Below, piece by piece: positions 20,604 to 22,189 of a DNA stretch of 22,189 nucleotides; within the stretch, counting starts at the first letter, position 1, and each line of letters begins with the position of its first letter. The translations under genes and the position numbers were made by a program. The stretch comes from Candidatus Neomicrothrix sp. UBA2974 (GTDB taxonomy: Bacteria > Actinomycetota > Acidimicrobiia > Acidimicrobiales > MedAcidi-G1): contig DEAU01000005.1 in the NCBI GenBank assembly GCA_002348705.1, positions 1 to 22,189 of the forward strand. The letters run 5' to 3'. Under the pieces are notes generated by a model. It had not been told where the DNA came from, made no database searches, and saw only the letters and a program-made list of their open reading frames with translations.

Positions 20604-22189
20604 TCAGTCGGATGATCTCACGCCGTGGTAGAGCGGGACACCATCGACACCGTTAAATGCGATGCCACCAACCTCACTCGGGTGCACGACCACCACCTGG
20701 GGTTCGAGCATCGGGATGTAGGGGGCATCTTCCATTATCTGGGTGACGATGGCCTCGGTTGCTGCGTATTTTTCCGGTCCGTCAGCCATTTGTCGGGCTG
20801 CGGCGATAGCAGCATCTGTGCCTTCGTTGCAGTAGAAGGACCAGTTGAATCCTCCATTGCGAGCATCCATAGCGCACGTGAGGAGGATGTTCATCGAAGA
20901 AAGCCCGTCAGGCTGCGTTAGCGACGTTATTGCTACGTCGTGGATGCCCTCTTTCAGAGTGTCTCCAATGCCGGGCCAGGACTGAGAATTGATGTTGACA
21001 TCAACTCCCAACAATTCCGAGTACTGGGCCTGAATGAATGGAGCCATCTCGTCGTAAATCGGGAAGTCAGTCATGTTCCACCACTCAAGAACTAACTGCT
21101 CGCCATCCTTGTAACGCTTTCCGTCGTCACCAACCAGCCAACCGGCTTCATCAAGAAGTGCACGAGCGCGATCCGGATCAAACGGATAGAACTCTTTTCC
21201 TGGGAATCCTGGTGTGGACTGCGTGACGACCGCTGAAGCGGCTGCGTATTGCCCCTGAAACACGGTTTGGACCAACCGTTGCTTGTCAACAGCATGGGAC
21301 AACGCCTGCCGGACTCGCACGTCGGTGATCCTCTCGGTGTTGAAAATGTAGGAGAACGGGGTTCCGCGCGAGGCTCCCCGAAGGACTGTGAAGCCGCCTG
21401 ACTCCAGACCACCAAGGTTTTGGACGCTTAGTGGCGGAGAGTGTGCGACATGGATTTCACCTGTTTGGACAGCGTTCACCTGAGCAACTGCGTCGGTCAA
21501 TACCCTGAACTCGATTTCGCCAACGCTGGCCGGACCTGAACTCAGGGCAGCCGGCCCGTGGTTGTAGTCCAGGTTGCGCTCTAGAAGAACGTGCTGTTGG
21601 TCGACGAACTCGACGAACTTGAAGGCTCCAGTTCCCACTGGATTAAAGGCGTAGTCAGCGCCCATGGTCTCGATGGCGGTCGGAGACGCAACAAGCAAGT
21701 TCTTGGTGCTCAACGCCGTCAGGAAACCTCCGTTTGGATCGCTGAAGGAGACCTTGACGGTGTGATCGTCAATGATTTCCGAGCCGACGTACGGGCCGAC
21801 CATCCCTTTAGCGATCGCAGCCTCAAGGCTTTCATCTTGGATTCGGTCCAGCATGAACTTCACGGCATCGGCGTTAAACGGCGTGCCGTCGTGGAAGTTC
21901 ACATCTGATCGAAGATGGAAGGTGTATTCCGTCAGATCGTCTGAAACTTCCCAGCTCTCAGCAAGGCCCGGGAATATTTCAGTCTTTCCGTCTACCACCA
22001 GCTGCCAGACAAGCGGATCGTATACAGCGTAAACGATTTGGTTGATGGCCAACTGCGTGATCGTCTGTGGATCCATACTGACCGGGTTTTGACCCAATCC
22101 AGTGACCAATCGCTCAATAGTCGGAGCCTCAGCAGTAGCTTCTGGAGCGGCCGGCGTAGCAGCCGCTTCCGCCCCTCCGGGCAGGCCGA
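20604..22189 (-). CDS. ABC transporter substrate-binding protein, family 5 (5' end beyond window)
   Basis: At least 527 residues of an extracytoplasmic binding protein of the oligopeptide/dipeptide type (DppA/OppA, SBP_bac_5). The family signature NFHDGTPFNADAVKFMLDRI is present, preceded by AESWEVSDDLTEYTFHLRSD and followed by FVEFVDQQHVLLERN; VRQALSHAVDKQRLVQTVF lies in the lobe hinge. The frame has no initiator here. It remains open upstream of 22109 through an Ala/Pro/Glu-rich linker (GGAEAAATPAAPEATAEAP) to the window edge, so the signal peptide, probably a lipobox, is outside. Such proteins deliver peptides, opines or other small solutes to ABC permeases. Genes for permease and ATPase are not in view. 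It may feed the nearby catabolic genes. Confidence 0.92.
   Translation of the reverse strand, partial: GLPGGAEAAATPAAPEATAEAPTIERLVTGLGQNPVSMDPQTITQLAINQIVYAVYDPLVWQLVVDGKTEIFPGLAESWEVSDDLTEYTFHLRSDVNFHDGTPFNADAVKFMLDRIQDESLEAAIAKGMVGPYVGSEIIDDHTVKVSFSDPNGGFLTALSTKNLLVASPTAIETMGADYAFNPVGTGAFKFVEFVDQQHVLLERNLDYNHGPAALSSGPASVGEIEFRVLTDAVAQVNAVQTGEIHVAHSPPLSVQNLGGLESGGFTVLRGASRGTPFSYIFNTERITDVRVRQALSHAVDKQRLVQTVFQGQYAAASAVVTQSTPGFPGKEFYPFDPDRARALLDEAGWLVGDDGKRYKDGEQLVLEWWNMTDFPIYDEMAPFIQAQYSELLGVDVNINSQSWPGIGDTLKEGIHDVAITSLTQPDGLSSMNILLTCAMDARNGGFNWSFYCNEGTDAAIAAARQMADGPEKYAATEAIVTQIMEDAPYIPMLEPQVVVVHPSEVGGIAFNGVDGVPLYHGVRSSD

Noticed and set aside
1..22189. CRISPR arrays, insertion sequences, rRNA or tRNA genes
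   Set aside because: I found no regularly spaced repeats, transposase motifs or structural RNA signatures on either strand by eye.

Overview
The window looks like chromosomal DNA of a high-GC actinobacterium, perhaps an Acidimicrobiia-like environmental lineage. The clues are a CarD-type RNA polymerase regulator, several GTG and TTG starts, many acyl-CoA enzymes, and a lipoprotein with a Thr/Pro linker typical of that group. The assignment is an inference and was not tested against a database.

Region 1 (1-6672) opens with the start of a minus-strand lipoprotein that runs off the left edge. A plus-strand acyl-CoA synthetase diverges from it. Six minus-strand genes follow; in transcription order they are proS, a 125-residue unknown protein, carD, a universal stress protein, an MGMT-type DNA repair protein and a crotonase-fold enzyme. 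This is mostly housekeeping and stress content.

Region 2 (6673-13583) holds mixed metabolism: an acyl-CoA dehydrogenase, an alpha/beta hydrolase beside an O-acetylhomoserine sulfhydrylase-like PLP enzyme, a beta-hydroxyacid dehydrogenase followed by a zinc-free MDR oxidoreductase, and a FabH-type ketosynthase III with a C-terminal extension.

Region 3 (about 13600-22189) is visibly more AT-rich in places and is the interesting part. Five tightly spaced plus-strand genes encode an APH/ecdysteroid-kinase-like phosphotransferase, a large and a small subunit of a B12-dependent acyl-CoA mutase, an acid-CoA ligase and a short-chain dehydrogenase. Facing them are a phytanoyl-CoA-dioxygenase-family oxygenase and a family 5 solute-binding protein that runs off the right edge. 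The mutase has lost nearly all residues that methylmalonyl-CoA mutase uses to read its substrate: Tyr89, Arg207, His244 and Gln330 in Propionibacterium numbering become Leu, Cys, Asn and Val. It still keeps the core fold motifs and a separate B12 subunit with DxHxxG.

My reading is an import-and-degradation pathway: uptake, oxygenase or ligase activation to a CoA thioester, B12 carbon-skeleton rearrangement, phosphorylation of a hydroxyacyl intermediate and oxidation. The substrate is unknown, and the order of steps is inference.
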